Positions 1 to 10,110 of a stretch of DNA of 64,000 nt are shown piece after piece. Positions within the stretch are counted from its first letter, which is position 1. Each line of letters opens with the position of its first letter. Origin of the DNA: Gaiellasilicea sp963731615. GTDB lineage: Bacteria > Actinomycetota > Thermoleophilia > Gaiellales > Gaiellaceae. Both the position numbers and the translations under genes were made by a program. The notes beneath the pieces are model-generated. The model saw only the letters and a program-made list of their open reading frames with translations. It did no database searches and was not told the origin of the DNA. The stretch is from assembly GCA_963731615.1 (NCBI GenBank), contig CAVSWD010000003.1:90984-154983 (forward strand), written 5' to 3'.

Positions 1-2
1 GC

Positions 3-548
3 GCGGCGGTGCTCGGTGCAGGCGGCCTGATGGGCCTGCTGCCGTCGGTCGCGTCCGGTGCGACGCCGAAGAGCGATGTCGCGATCCTGAACTTCGCGCT
101 CACGCTCGAGTATCTCGAGGCTGCGTTCTACGCCGAGGCTCGCGCGAACGCGGGCATCTTCAAGGGCGACACGCGCAACTTCGTCGACGTCGTCGCGAAG
201 CACGAGGCGACCCACGTCGCCTTCCTCAAGAAGGCGCTCGGCAGCGCCGCCGTCGCCAAGCCGAAGTTCAACTTCAAGGGCACGAGCAACCAGAACCAGG
301 CGACCTTCCAGGCCACCGCACAGGTGCTGGAGGACACGGGTGTGATGGCGTACGCCGGCCAGGTCGGCAACATCAAGACGAAGGCGATCCTGGCCGCTGC
401 GGCCTCGATCCACTCCGTCGAGGCGCGTCACGCCGCCTGGATGAGGCATCTGCGCCAGCAGCCGCCGGCGCCGGTCGCATTCGACCCGCCGAAGACGAAG
501 GCGCAGATCCTCGCCGCCGTCAGGAAGACGGGCTTCATCGTCGGCTAA
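3..548 (+). CDS. Exported ferritin-like domain protein (5' end cut by window edge)
   Basis: The reading frame is open to the left edge, so the true start lies outside the window. The visible N-terminus (LGAGGLMGLLPSVASGA) looks like the hydrophobic core and cleavage region of a Sec or Tat signal peptide, which suggests an exported protein. The mature part is a four-helix ferritin-like domain of the type annotated as Ferritin_2. Putative di-iron ligands are visible in EYLEAAFY, KHEATHVAFL and HSVEARHAAWMR. Family members are exported proteins of mostly unknown role, sometimes linked to desiccation or oxidative stress. The gene ends in TAA and is followed by a strong hairpin and a convergent dehydrogenase gene. 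The domain call is firm; the function is not known. Confidence 0.8.
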   Translation, partial: AAVLGAGGLMGLLPSVASGATPKSDVAILNFALTLEYLEAAFYAEARANAGIFKGDTRNFVDVVAKHEATHVAFLKKALGSAAVAKPKFNFKGTSNQNQATFQATAQVLEDTGVMAYAGQVGNIKTKAILAAAASIHSVEARHAAWMRHLRQQPPAPVAFDPPKTKAQILAAVRKTGFIVG

Positions 549-586
549 GCCGCGGAGCGACCGTTACTTGGGACGCGGAGCGAAGC

Positions 587-646
587 GACCCTTAAAGGGT
601 CTTGGCGTGAACCGGGGTCTGCGCGAGCAGATCCCGGTTCCGTTTG
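587..646. terminator. Double hairpin between convergent genes
   Basis: A short hairpin at 587-601 (GACCCTT/AAGGGTC) is followed by a 13-bp stem at 610-622 and 627-639 with one G-T mismatch and a GCGA tetraloop. The downstream CCGTTT gives a weak T tract on the plus strand. It lies between the stop of the ferritin-like gene and the stop of the convergent dehydrogenase, so it probably terminates both. A 10-bp direct repeat CGCGGAGCGA (551-560 and 574-583) precedes it. Confidence 0.6.
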
Positions 647-657
647 CGCCCAGGTCT

Positions 658-1728
658 TCAGAGGGAGGACCAGACCTCGAGCTTCTGCTTGGTGCGGCGG
701 ATCACCTCATCGGTGAACTCGCTGCTGCCGTTGTGGCCACCGAGATCGGCGGTGCGGCACCCTTCGGCGACCGCCTCGAGGCAGGACTCCCGCAGTGCGC
801 GCCCTGCCTGCTGAGCCTCCTCGTCCGAGTGGGAGAGGAGTGCGGCGCCGGCCAGGATCATCGCCATCGGATTGGCGACGTTCTTGCCGAAGAGCGACGG
901 CGCCGTTCCGTGCGCTGCCTCGGCCATCAGGGCGAGAGGCGCGTAATCGTCGTCGAAGGCGACGAGCAGCGACTCGGAGCCTGCGATCGAGCCGAAGAGC
1001 GGCAGCACGAGATCGGAGAGGATGTCGCCGTCGCGGTTCAGCGCCGGGATCACGAGCGGCGCACCCGTGTTCGCAATCAAGAGCGCGAAGGTCGCATCGA
1101 TCAGCTGCGGCTCATAGGGGACGTCGGGATGGCGGGCCGCGGCCGCGTCCATCTCCTCCTTCAGCATGCCCTCGTAGGTCGGGCTGACGGTGTACTTCGG
1201 GCCGCCGAAGACCTTCGCGTGCGTCCGGTCGGCCTGCCGGAACGCAAACTCGGCGACGGCGCGGCAGATGCGGCGTTCGATCCGCTCCGTGCGAAATGCC
1301 ACCTCGTCCTCGCCTTCGCCCTCGCGCCACTCTTTCGCGCCGTAGGCGTCGCCGACCGCCATGCGGACGACCGAGATCGGGGCGTGGACGCCGCCGAGCG
1401 GCACGACACCGGGAATGCGACGGCCGGTCCGGACGATCACCTGCCCGCCGATCTCCTCGCGCAGGATCCGGTTCGGCGAGCCGACGTCGTCACGAGTCTC
1501 GGGCGTGATCGTCGCCGCTTTCAGCCCGAGCCCGTGCTCACGGGTCGCGCGCGCGGCGTCGTGGACGACCGCGTTGTCCGTCTTGCGACGGTTGGCCAGC
1601 GAGAGGTCGTAGCGGGGAAAGTCGAGCTCGATCCCGATCACGTCGGGTGCGAGCGCTCGCAGGGACTCCTCGAGGAGCTCCTGCCCGGTTTCGTCCCCCT
1701 CGAGCACGACGATCGTCCGCGGATCCAT
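658..1728 (-). CDS. Isocitrate/isopropylmalate dehydrogenase family protein
   Basis: Member of the beta-decarboxylating hydroxyacid dehydrogenase family, which oxidises and decarboxylates isocitrate, 3-isopropylmalate or related acids with NAD(P). About 356 residues. The N-terminus has VVLEGDETGQELLEES, the counterpart of the family GDGIG strand-turn. The middle has SPNRILREEIGG, resembling the substrate-binding SPNGTIRNILGG of dimeric isocitrate dehydrogenases, and the C-terminal part has the cofactor-site motif AEAAHGT. I chose ATG at 1728, where the homologous sequence begins; an upstream in-frame ATG at 1782 would overlap the divergent topoisomerase gene. There is no leuCD or citrate synthase nearby, so the substrate cannot be settled. 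Isocitrate seems likelier because of the SPN...GG segment. Confidence 0.85.
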   Translation of the reverse strand: MDPRTIVVLEGDETGQELLEESLRALAPDVIGIELDFPRYDLSLANRRKTDNAVVHDAARATREHGLGLKAATITPETRDDVGSPNRILREEIGGQVIVRTGRRIPGVVPLGGVHAPISVVRMAVGDAYGAKEWREGEGEDEVAFRTERIERRICRAVAEFAFRQADRTHAKVFGGPKYTVSPTYEGMLKEEMDAAAARHPDVPYEPQLIDATFALLIANTGAPLVIPALNRDGDILSDLVLPLFGSIAGSESLLVAFDDDYAPLALMAEAAHGTAPSLFGKNVANPMAMILAGAALLSHSDEEAQQAGRALRESCLEAVAEGCRTADLGGHNGSSEFTDEVIRRTKQKLEVWSSL

Positions 1729-1771
1729 CGGCGGCGGATGATACTCGCGCCGATCGGGTAGACGGCTCAGC

Positions 1772-2788
1772 ATGGCGCGCAAGGGTGGCTGGAGGCGCGC
1801 GGGGTCGAAGGGGCGGTTCCGCTACCTGGACTCCCGCGGCAACACGATCGACGATCCCGCGAAAGTCGAGCGGATCGACTCGCTCGTGATCCCGCCCGCC
1901 TGGAAGGACGTGTGGATCTCGCCTCGGGTGGGCGCGAAGCTGCAGGCAACGGGCGTCGACGCCGCCGGCCGGCGGCAGTACCTCTACCACCCGGACTTCC
2001 GGGCGCGCCAGGAGCAGGCGAAGTTCGACAGTCTCGTCCGATTCGCCGAGAAGCTGCCGGATCTGCGCCTGGCGATGGGCGAGCACATGACGCACGATCC
2101 GTACGATCGCGACCGCGTCTGTGCCGTCGCCGTCCGCCTGATCAACATGGCCTGGTTCCGCGTCGGCTCGGATCGGTACGCAAAGACGTCGCGCACCCAC
2201 GGGGTGACGACCCTGACACGGAGGCATGTCAGCGTGCGCGGGAAACGCGTGACGTTCCGCTTCCGGGCGAAGCACAAGGTTCAAGTTCGCACGACCGTCG
2301 TCGACGCCGAGCTGGCAGAGGCGATCAAGGATCTGCTCGTCCAGCCGGGTGGAGCGCGGCTCTTCCGGTACGGCCGCGACGGCGAGTCGTGCAATCTCAC
2401 CGGCGCGAACCTCAACGCCTACATCCGCGAGCACATGGGTGACGAGTTCACCGCCAAGGACTTTCGCACCTGGGGCGGGACGCTCACCGCTGCTATCGCG
2501 CTCGCCGAGCGCGGTCCGCCCGACTCGGAGGCAGAGGCGAGGAAAGTGATTGCCAACGTCATGCGCACCGTCGGCGATCGGCTCGGAAATACACCGGCTG
2601 TCGCGCGCTCGTCGTACGTCAGCCCGGCCGTCGTCGAGCAGTATCTCGATGGCAGAACGATCGAGGACTTTCGACCTCGCCATTTGCGGGTCGTCAAAGC
2701 ACGGGATATCGGACTCGATCCGGAAGAGAGCGCGCTCGTCGGCCTGCTCCGCTCGTGGCGAATCAGACGTGCACGTGCAGCAGCGTGA
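1772..2788 (+). CDS. DNA topoisomerase IB
   Basis: Type IB topoisomerase of the poxvirus/bacterial TopIB group (338 residues). It relaxes supercoils by transient nicking through a 3'-phosphotyrosyl bond. The N-terminal beta domain runs to about residue 90. The catalytic domain shows RVGSDRYAKTSRTHGVTTL with the first catalytic arginine, a lysine-bearing FRAKHK strand, KDFRTWGGT with the second arginine, and the nucleophile region TPAVARSSYVSP with the tyrosine. All key residues appear present. ATG at 1772 is 43 bp from the divergent dehydrogenase start. Bacterial TopIB genes are sporadic and often thought to be horizontally acquired; base composition here does not differ obviously from its neighbours. 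Confidence 0.93.
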   Translation: MARKGGWRRAGSKGRFRYLDSRGNTIDDPAKVERIDSLVIPPAWKDVWISPRVGAKLQATGVDAAGRRQYLYHPDFRARQEQAKFDSLVRFAEKLPDLRLAMGEHMTHDPYDRDRVCAVAVRLINMAWFRVGSDRYAKTSRTHGVTTLTRRHVSVRGKRVTFRFRAKHKVQVRTTVVDAELAEAIKDLLVQPGGARLFRYGRDGESCNLTGANLNAYIREHMGDEFTAKDFRTWGGTLTAAIALAERGPPDSEAEARKVIANVMRTVGDRLGNTPAVARSSYVSPAVVEQYLDGRTIEDFRPRHLRVVKARDIGLDPEESALVGLLRSWRIRRARAAA

Positions 2789-2850
2789 TTACACCCGCCG
2801 ATTCCGGTAGGGTTGCGCACGTTCTAACCGCTTCGTCAAGGAGGAATACG

Positions 2851-3048
2851 GTGGCTCGCAAGACTGTGCTCGTGTCCGATGTCTCCGGCGCCGAGATTGC
2901 CGAGGGAAAGGGCGCAACGGTGCGGATCACGTTCCACGACGCCCGCAAGGGTGTTCGTGAGCTCGACGTCACAGACGCCGAGGCCGAGAAGATGGGCGGC
3001 CGCCAAGTCGCTCGCCGCGGCCGCCGTCCGAAGTCGGCGACCGCGTAG
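2851..3048 (+). CDS. Small basic Lsr2-N-terminal-like protein
   Basis: A 65-residue protein starting at GTG 2851, preceded by a strong AAGGAGG site at the right spacing; an in-frame upstream extension to 2755 has no such site. The pattern of KTVLVSDVSGAEI, then ATVRITFHDARKGVRELDV, then DAEAEKM resembles the N-terminal dimerisation domain of the actinobacterial nucleoid protein Lsr2. The C-terminal Lsr2 DNA-binding domain is absent. In its place is a basic tail, VARRGRRPKSATA, whose RGRRP core is close to an AT-hook. I infer a small nucleoid-associated protein, but the resemblance is by eye and the family assignment is tentative. A hairpin terminator follows directly, so it is probably transcribed alone. 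Confidence 0.6.
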   Translation: MARKTVLVSDVSGAEIAEGKGATVRITFHDARKGVRELDVTDAEAEKMGGRQVARRGRRPKSATA

Positions 3049-3054
3049 GCATGT

Positions 3055-3077
3055 GAGCGGGGGAAACCCCGCTCTTT
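3055..3077 (+). terminator. Rho-independent terminator after the Lsr2-like gene
   Basis: Perfect 8-bp stem GAGCGGGG/CCCCGCTC with a GAAA tetraloop, followed by TTTGCCGCTTTT. It starts 7 bases after the TAG of the small basic protein gene. Confidence 0.8.
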
Positions 3078-3125
3078 GCCGCTTTTCCAACGGAGGGCGT
3101 CGGAAGCCCGCACTACGATGGGCTG

Positions 3126-6063
3126 ATGGGTCTGGCGCTCGTCGTGGGGCCGGCGAAGGCCGGCAAGATCGCCCGTCTGCTCGAGGGCTACCTCGGGGAG
3201 ATCGAACGCGATCCGGTCCTGATCGTGCCCAACCGGGCGGACGTCGACCGGATCGAACGTGACCTGCTCACGCGGGCGGGCGCCCTGCTCGCCGGCTCGA
3301 TCGGGACGTTCGACGACGTCTTCCGCGAGCTCGCGGTCGCCGGCGATGATGCACGACCGGTCACGAGCGACGCACAACAAGCGCTGCTGGTTCGGCGGGC
3401 GCTCGCCCGCACGCCGCTGAACGGGCTGGGCCGCTCGGCGCGCTTCGCCGGCTTCGCAGATGCCCTTCTGGCCGCGCTTGGCGAGCTCGAATCAGGGCTG
3501 CTCGAGCCAGAACAGCTGGACGGAGACCTCAGCCTGCTCTACAGCGCCTATCGGGAGGAACTCGGTCGGCTCGGCCTCTGGGACCGCGACCTGCTCCGCC
3601 GTCGCGCGGTCGAGCGGCTGCAGACGGAGCTGGACGCCTGGGACGGGCGGCCTGTCTTCGCCTACGGCTTCGAGGATCTGACCGGAGCCGAGTGGGGGCT
3701 GCTCGAGGCGCTCTCAGCCCGGGCCGAGGTGACCGTCTCGCTGCCGTACGAGCCCGGGCGGGCCGCGTTCGCTTCGCTCCGCCGCACGCAGGAGGATCTC
3801 GCCTCGCTCGCGGCCGGCAACCTCGAAGAGCTACCTGCGCGGGCGGGCGAGTACGGTCACGCAGCCCTCGCCCATCTCGAGCGCCACCTCTTCGCCGACG
3901 AGGCGCCCACCGGCCCTGCGCTCGAGGGTGCAATCCGGTTCTTCGAGGGCGCGGGCGCTCGCGGATCGCTCGAGCTCGTCGCCGAGGAGATTCGCGACCT
4001 GGCGGCGGCGGACGTACCGCTCGACGAAGTTGCCCTGGTCGTGCCGTCGATCGAGCGCTGGCGGGCGCCGATCGAGACCGTTCTCGGCACGCTCGGGGTT
4101 CCGTTCGCGATCGAGGGGCGTGTGCGGCTCGGCCAGACGCCGTTCGGCCAGGCGCTGCTCTCCCTGCTTCGCTTCGAGTGGCAGCAGGGGGGCCGCCGCG
4201 ACCTCTACGCGTTCCTGCGCGCACCTTTCTCGGGCGTCGTGCGCTCGAATGTCGACTTTCTCGAAGGCAGGCTGCGTGGGCGGGGCGTCTCGGCGCGGGA
4301 GACCGTGGAGGAGGAGACGATCAAGCTGCGCGACGGGCAGACGCTGCCCGTGCTCGAGGCGGTGCGGAGCGCAGCCGGGCCGGTCGAGGCCGTGCGCGCG
4401 CTGGCCGCGTCGATGCTGCGCGGCGCGCATGGCGTGGAGACGCCGCCCATCGGCGATGCGAGCCGCGCAGACCTGCGCGCCTACGACGCCGTCGCCCGCC
4501 TGCTGGACGAGCTCGAGGGCTGGCGCGATCTCGGCGGCGAGCTCTCGGCCGACGAGGTGCTCGGCGCGCTCGAGCACGCCGAGGTCCGCCTCGGCTCGGC
4601 CGGCGACCGAGGTCGTGTGGCGGTGCTCGACCTCGCCCGTGCACGGACACGCCGCTTCGAGATCGTCTTCCTGCTCGGGCTCGAGGAGGGCACGCTGCCG
4701 CGCCGGGGCAATCCCTCGCCCTTCCTCGACGACGAGGCGCGCGGGGACCTCGACCGCCGAGCGCGCGCACGCCTCGTCCGGCCCGATCCGGTCGAGCGCG
4801 ACCGCTACCTCTTCTACACCGCGTGCACACGCGCGAGCCGGCGGCTGATGCTCGTCCGCGAGGCGGCGACCGACGAGGGGAACCCGCGCGAGCCGAGCCC
4901 CTTCTGGGACGAGGTCACCGTGCTGTTCGACGCGGACGATGTCCGCCGCTGGACGCGGCGGCGGCCGCTGTCGCAGCTGACGTGGGAGCTCGAAGGGGCG
5001 CCGACGGAGCGCGAGCGTCTGCGTTCGCTCGCCCAGCTCGCGGTCGGCGACGCCTGCCGAGGCGGAGGCGCTTGCTGCCGCCAACGGTTGGGAGCGCCGG
5101 CTCAAGCGCGCGCGCGGCGCCTTCACGCGCGAGACGAGGCTGCGGCATCCTCGCGTGCTCGCCGAGCTCGGTGCCAAGACCCCGTTCAACGTCACCGAGC
5201 TCGAGCGCTTCGCCGACTGCTCGTCGGCGTGGTTCTTCGAGCGCTTGATCTCGCCGCGACAGATCGACCGGAGAGTCGACGCGATGCTGCGGGGTTCGGT
5301 CGCGCACACGACCCTGCACCGCTTCTACGCCGGCCTGCCACGGGCGCTCGGCAACGACCGGGTCGAAGAGGCCAAGCTCGACGAGGCGCTCTCGTTCCTC
5401 GGCGAGTGTCTCGCGGGGGCGCTCGGTGGGGTCAGGATGGAGATGAGCGAGCTCGAGCGCCGCGAGCTCGAGCAGAGCCTGCGCCGCGACCTCGAGCAGC
5501 TCGTCCGCGACGAGGCGCGGTCTCCGCTTCCGCTCGTGCCGCGCAAGTTCGAGGTCGGCTTCGGCTCGGAGCGCTCGGCGCCGGAGCTCCAGCGCGGCCT
5601 CGATCTCGGCGACGGGGTCACGCTCTCCGGGAAGATCGACCGGATCGACGTCGATCCCGGCAGCGCGCGCGGGATCGTCCAGGACTACAAGTCGGGCCGC
5701 ACGGGCCACTCGGCCGCCGAGATCGAGAAGGAGCTGCGGCTCCAGATCCCGCTCTACATGCTCGTGCTCCGGGACCTCGTCGGGATCGAGCCGCTCGGCG
5801 GGCTCTATCGGCCACTCGCCGGCGAGCGGCGGGCGCGTGGGCTGCTGCGGGCAGAGGCCAAGGACGACGTGCTGCCGGGCTTCGTCAAGAACGACTATCT
5901 CGAGGAAGACGCGTTCTGGGCCCAGGTCGAGGGTGCGCGCGACCTGGCACGTGGGCTCGCGCAGCGGATCCGGGAAGGCGACGTCCGGCACGATCCGAAG
6001 GGGACGGACGGTTGCCCGGCCTGGTGCGACCTCTGGCGGATGTGCCGGATCAGGCGCGCATGA
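3126..6063 (+). CDS. AddB-like helicase-nuclease subunit (one frameshift in this sequence)
   Basis: Second subunit of an AddAB-type double-strand-break resection complex, about 978 residues once corrected. The N-terminus ALVVGPAKAGKIARLL aligns with the AddB Walker A region but has Ile where Ser/Thr is expected, so ATP binding may be lost. The C-terminal PD-(D/E)XK nuclease shows GKIDRIDVDP and VQDYKSGR. Cysteines in FADCSSAWFF and in CPAWCDLWRMC (C-x3-C-x5-C) match the Fe-S staple of AddB nucleases. The frame breaks near 5055: GDA in the first frame passes to AEAEALAAANGWERR one base later, and removing T5055 restores it. The stop overlaps the ATG of the AddA-like gene (ATGA), so the two are translationally coupled. 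Confidence 0.85.
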
Positions 6064-9000
6064 GGACGCTCAACGATCAGCAGGCTGCGGCGATCGCCGC
6101 ACGTGGGCAGGTGTTCGTCTCCGCGGGCGCAGGGACGGGCAAGACGACCGTGCTCGTGGAGCGCTTCGTCGAGGCCGTCTGCGAGCGCGGGATCGACATC
6201 GAGTCGATGCTCGTGATCACCTACACCGAGCGAGCGGCGGGCGAGCTGCGAGGCCGCGTCCGCGCCCGCTTGCACGAGGTGGGTCGGCACGACCTCGCGC
6301 GCGCGCTCGACGGCGCCTGGATCTCCACCATCCATGGTTTCTGCCTGCGCCTGCTGAAGGCGCACCCGTTCGCGGCGGGTCTCGATCCGCGCTTCCGCAT
6401 CCTCGACGACAGCCAGGGCCGCGTTGTCCGCGGCGAGGCGTTCGAGACGGCCCTGAACGAGTTCTGTGCCGGCGACGATCCCCAGCGGCTACAGCTGCTC
6501 GCCACTTACGGCGCGTCAGGCCTGCGCCGGATGCTGACGACCGTCTACGAGACGCTGCGCTCGGCCGGCCGCGAGCTCGCGCTGGAGCTCGACGAGCGCC
6601 CGGGGCTCGACGCGCGGCTCGCCGAGCTCGGTGAGGCTGCCCGCTGCCTCGCAGGAGACCCGGAGGCCAAGGACGAGGCGCGTGCCGCCGCGGCGCAGGC
6701 GCTCGCGCTGACCGAGGCGCCGCAGCCCCCGGAGCGCTTGCTCGATCTGAGCGGGCTGCGGGCAAGGGGGGAGCGCGCGGCGAGTTACGAAGAAGCGCGG
6801 AAGACGGTCGAGCAGGCCGCGCTCGACGAGCTCGCGCTCCGCGACCGCGAGCTGCTCCAGGAGCTCCTCCTCGGCTTCGCCGACGCCTACGCGGCCGCCA
6901 AGGATCGCGAGTCGGCGCTCGACTTCGAGGATCTTCAGCTCAAGGCCCGCGACCTGCTCCGCGAGCACGAGTCGCTGCGCGAGCGCGAGCAGCTGCGCTT
7001 CCGCTCGATCATGGTCGACGAGTTCCAGGACACGAACCGGCTCCAGTGCGAGCTGGTGGATCTGCTGACCGGGCCCGACACCGAGCGCTTCTTCGTGGGC
7101 GACGAGTTCCAGTCGATCTACGGCTTCCGGCACGCGGACGTGCAGGTCTTCCGCGAGCGGCGCGAGCAGGCCGAGACGCTGCTGCCGCTGACACGGAACT
7201 ACCGCTCGCGGCCCGAGGTGCTCTCGGTCGTCAATCACCTCTTCGGCGCCGAGTTCGGGGAGGAGTTCCAGCCGCTGGCCGCATCCGGCGCGTTCCCCGA
7301 TCCGGTCTTCGGCACGCCGGTCGAGCTGCTCGTCACCGACAAGGCCGCGTACTCAGGCAGCGGGACGCACTGGCGACGCGCCGAGGCGAGGAACGTCGCT
7401 CGACGCGTCAAGGAGCTGGTCGACTCGGGCGCTGCCTCCGCCGGCGAGATCGTGCTCCTCTTCGCCGCCGGGACGGACGCGGAGTGGTACGAGGAGGAGC
7501 TGCGGGAGGCCGGGCTCGCCACCTACCGTGCCACGGGCCGCGGCTACTTCGGCCAGCAGCAGGTCGTCGACCTGCTCTCCTACCTCCGCCTGCTGCAGAA
7601 CCGCTACGACGACGAGGCGCTCGTGAGCGTGCTCGCCTCGCCGTTCGTCGGTGTCTCGAACGACGCGCTGCTGCTGATCCGGCGTGCCGCACGCGGGCCG
7701 ATCTTCACCGGCCTGGAGCGGTCGTTGCCGACGGACCTCGACGAGCAGGACGTTCGCCTCCTGCGCGCGTTCCGTCAGCGTTACGACCGCCTCGCCGAGG
7801 CGTCGGCGCGGCTCTCGCTCGAGCGGCTCTGCGAGCGGATCGTCGCCGATCACGACTACGACCTCGCCGTGCTCGCGCAGTGGGACGGCCGGCGCCGGTA
7901 CGCGAACCTACGCAAGCTCGCGCGGCTCGCTCGCTCCTACGAGGAGCTCCGCGGGCCCGACGTCGAGGGCTTCGTGCGCTTCGTCGAGGAGCAGGAGTCG
8001 GTCGGCGCTGCCGAGCGCGACGCGGTCGCGGAGGAGGAGGGCGCCGACGCGGTGCGCCTGCTGACGATTCACGCGGCCAAGGGCCTCGAGTTCAAGGTGG
8101 TCGTCGTCGCCGACGCGGGGCGCGACCGCAACGCACCCTCGGCGGACGAGATTCTCTGCCTCGCCGACGGCCGCTTCGGCTTCCGTGTCGCCGACCCGGT
8201 CACCGGCAAGCGGCACGGCGTTCTCGGCTACGAAGGTGTCAAGGACGCGCGAACCGCGGAGGACGAAGCCGAGCGGCTGCGCCTCTACTACGTCGCGATG
8301 ACGCGCGCGATCGACCGCCTGATCGTCTCCGGCTCGATCGATCGTGAACGCAAGGCCGACGAGAAGACGCCGATTGGGTGGGTGCTCTCGAGGCTCGGTT
8401 GCGCCGACGAGCTCGATGCCGCCGGCGACCGGCCGCTCGAGCTCGAGCGCGAGGGTGCGCGTGTGCTCGTTCGCGTCGACCGTGCGCCCGCGCCGCCGGC
8501 GACGGTTGCGGAGCCTCCGCTCGTCGAGGCGACGATCGACGAGACGGGCCAGCTCGCGCTCTTCGCTGCGGGCGAGGCACCGCCGCTGCCGCCGCTCGCG
8601 CCACGCCTTGCGCCGATCCAGGCCCTGCCGGAGCCGCCGCTGCACGACGTTCGCCGGCTCTCCTACAGCGCCCTGGCCCTCTTCGACCGCTGCTCGTATC
8701 GCTACTACGCCGAGCGCGTCGCCGGGATGCGCCCGGCAGACGCCCACGGCACCGTCGCAGGCCGCAGCGGTCTCGCCGCGACCGAGATCGGCGACGCAGT
8801 GCACCGGCTGCTCGAGCTGGTCGATCTGAGAGCGCCAGCGCCGCCGGAAGCCGAGCAGGTGCGCTCCTGGTACCCGGCCGTCACCGATGAGGAGCTCGCG
8901 AGGATCCGCTCCTTCGTCACGTCGTACTGCGATTCCGAGCTCGCGCGGCAGGTGGCGCTGCTGGATCGTGCGCGACCCGAGCGCCCGTTTGCGTTCGAGC

Positions 9001-9419
9001 ACGACGGCGTCCTCATCCACGGCCGGCTCGACGTCCTTCACCGTGACGAGACGCGCGCGTTCGTCCTCGACTACAAGACGAACTCGCTCGCGGAGGGGAC
9101 GCCGGAGGAGATCGTCGAGGCCGACTACCGGTTGCAGCGGCTCGTCTACGCGCTCGCCTGCTTCCGCGCCGGCGCCGAGGAGGTCGAGGTCGTGTACCAC
9201 TTCCTCGAGCGCTCCGACGCGGTGGTCTCGACGACATTTGTACGGCTCGACGTGCCGACGCTCGAGGCCGAGCTGTCCGAGGCGATCGGCCGGATTCGCG
9301 CCGGCGAGTTCGTGCCGACGCCCAGCGAGTTCATCTGTGCGGGGTGCCCGGCCCTGGACGTCGTCTGCGCAGGCCCGCGCCTACGCGCTCGCCAGCCCGA
9401 GCTCGCTGCGGTTTCGTGA
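6060..9419 (+). CDS. AddA-like UvrD-family helicase with C-terminal nuclease
   Basis: Superfamily 1 helicase-nuclease of 1119 residues, the motor subunit of an AddAB/RecBCD-like enzyme. Motifs in order: Walker A SAGAGTGKTTVL, motif Ia region VITYTERAAGEL, Walker B VDEFQDTN, motif III GDEFQSIYGFR, LTRNYRSRPE, motif V LTIHAAKGLEF and motif VI YYVAMTRAIDR. The C-terminal PD-(D/E)XK nuclease has GRLDVLHRDE and FVLDYKTN. The ATG at 6060 overlaps the stop of the AddB-like gene, and its own stop overlaps the next gene's ATG. It happens to share a frame with the start of the upstream gene, which gives one misleading open frame from 3126 to 9419. The complex is expected to resect broken ends for RecA loading. 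Confidence 0.92.
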   Translation: MRTLNDQQAAAIAARGQVFVSAGAGTGKTTVLVERFVEAVCERGIDIESMLVITYTERAAGELRGRVRARLHEVGRHDLARALDGAWISTIHGFCLRLLKAHPFAAGLDPRFRILDDSQGRVVRGEAFETALNEFCAGDDPQRLQLLATYGASGLRRMLTTVYETLRSAGRELALELDERPGLDARLAELGEAARCLAGDPEAKDEARAAAAQALALTEAPQPPERLLDLSGLRARGERAASYEEARKTVEQAALDELALRDRELLQELLLGFADAYAAAKDRESALDFEDLQLKARDLLREHESLREREQLRFRSIMVDEFQDTNRLQCELVDLLTGPDTERFFVGDEFQSIYGFRHADVQVFRERREQAETLLPLTRNYRSRPEVLSVVNHLFGAEFGEEFQPLAASGAFPDPVFGTPVELLVTDKAAYSGSGTHWRRAEARNVARRVKELVDSGAASAGEIVLLFAAGTDAEWYEEELREAGLATYRATGRGYFGQQQVVDLLSYLRLLQNRYDDEALVSVLASPFVGVSNDALLLIRRAARGPIFTGLERSLPTDLDEQDVRLLRAFRQRYDRLAEASARLSLERLCERIVADHDYDLAVLAQWDGRRRYANLRKLARLARSYEELRGPDVEGFVRFVEEQESVGAAERDAVAEEEGADAVRLLTIHAAKGLEFKVVVVADAGRDRNAPSADEILCLADGRFGFRVADPVTGKRHGVLGYEGVKDARTAEDEAERLRLYYVAMTRAIDRLIVSGSIDRERKADEKTPIGWVLSRLGCADELDAAGDRPLELEREGARVLVRVDRAPAPPATVAEPPLVEATIDETGQLALFAAGEAPPLPPLAPRLAPIQALPEPPLHDVRRLSYSALALFDRCSYRYYAERVAGMRPADAHGTVAGRSGLAATEIGDAVHRLLELVDLRAPAPPEAEQVRSWYPAVTDEELARIRSFVTSYCDSELARQVALLDRARPERPFAFEHDGVLIHGRLDVLHRDETRAFVLDYKTNSLAEGTPEEIVEADYRLQRLVYALACFRAGAEEVEVVYHFLERSDAVVSTTFVRLDVPTLEAELSEAIGRIRAGEFVPTPSEFICAGCPALDVVCAGPRLRARQPELAAVS

Positions 9420-10110
9420 TGCGCGTCGCCGCGCTCTGCGACGTGCACGGGAACCTGCCTGCGCTCGAGGCCGTGCTTGCAGAGGTCGCCTCGCTCGAGG
9501 TCGACCGGATCGTGTCCGGCGGTGACGTCGTCGCGGGGCCGTTCCCGCGCGAGTGCCTCGACGACGCTCGTGGGCCTCGACGCAGTGTTCGTCCGCGGCA
9601 ACGCCGACCGCGAGTCGCCGCGCGCGCCCGCGGGGACCTGGGAGTGGATCGTCGCGAGCCTCGACCCGGTGTCGGTCGAGTTTCTGGCCGAGCTGCCTCA
9701 AGCCGTGTCGCTCGGCGGCGTCCTCTACTGCCACGGCTCCCCGCGCGACGACGACGAGATCCTGACCCGGGTCTCGCCCGACGAGCGTTTCCGAGCTGCG
9801 CTCGCGGGTGTCGCGGAGCGCCTCGTGGTCGGCGGGCACACGCACGTCCAGTTCGAGCGCCTGATCGGACGAAACCCGCTTCGTCAACGCCGGCAGCGTC
9901 GGGATGCCGTACGAGGGGAAGCAGGGTGCGTTCTGGGCGCTGCTCGACGGTGATGACGTCGAGCTGCGGCACACGCCGTACGCGGTCGACGCGGCGGTGG
10001 CCGCGATCCGAGCGAGCGCGTACCCCGGCGCCGATCAGTTGGCCGGATGGCTGCTCGAGCCGGAGGACCCGGACGAGGTCTCGGCGTACTTCGAGGGCAT
10101 TGCCACGTAG
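9419..10110 (+). CDS. Metallophosphoesterase, YfcE/MJ0936 type (two frameshifts)
   Basis: Calcineurin-like phosphoesterase of about 229 residues after correction. Metal-binding motifs appear in order: AALCDVHGNLPALE, VSGGDVVAGP, VRGNADRE, YCHGSPRDDDE and VVGGHTHVQFE, then the family-typical FVNAGSVGMPYEG. Two single-base shifts break it, near 9561-9566 and at 9867-9868; each behaves as one extra base. ATG overlaps the stop of the AddA-like gene (TGATG), and its stop overlaps the probable TTG start of nth. Family members hydrolyse phosphodiesters or act as phosphatases. The real substrate is unknown, but the coupling to repair genes is suggestive. Confidence 0.85.

Noticed and set aside
568..1761. 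Long plus-strand frame opposite the dehydrogenase
   Set aside because: Antisense shadow in GC-rich DNA; the minus frame carries complete dehydrogenase motifs.
3126..9419. One open frame of 2097 codons, apparently a single giant helicase-nuclease fusion
   Set aside because: From about 5055 to 6060 this frame translates to arginine/alanine-rich nonsense while the +1 frame holds the AddB nuclease domain. The AddA-like gene starts at 6060 and shares the frame by coincidence.
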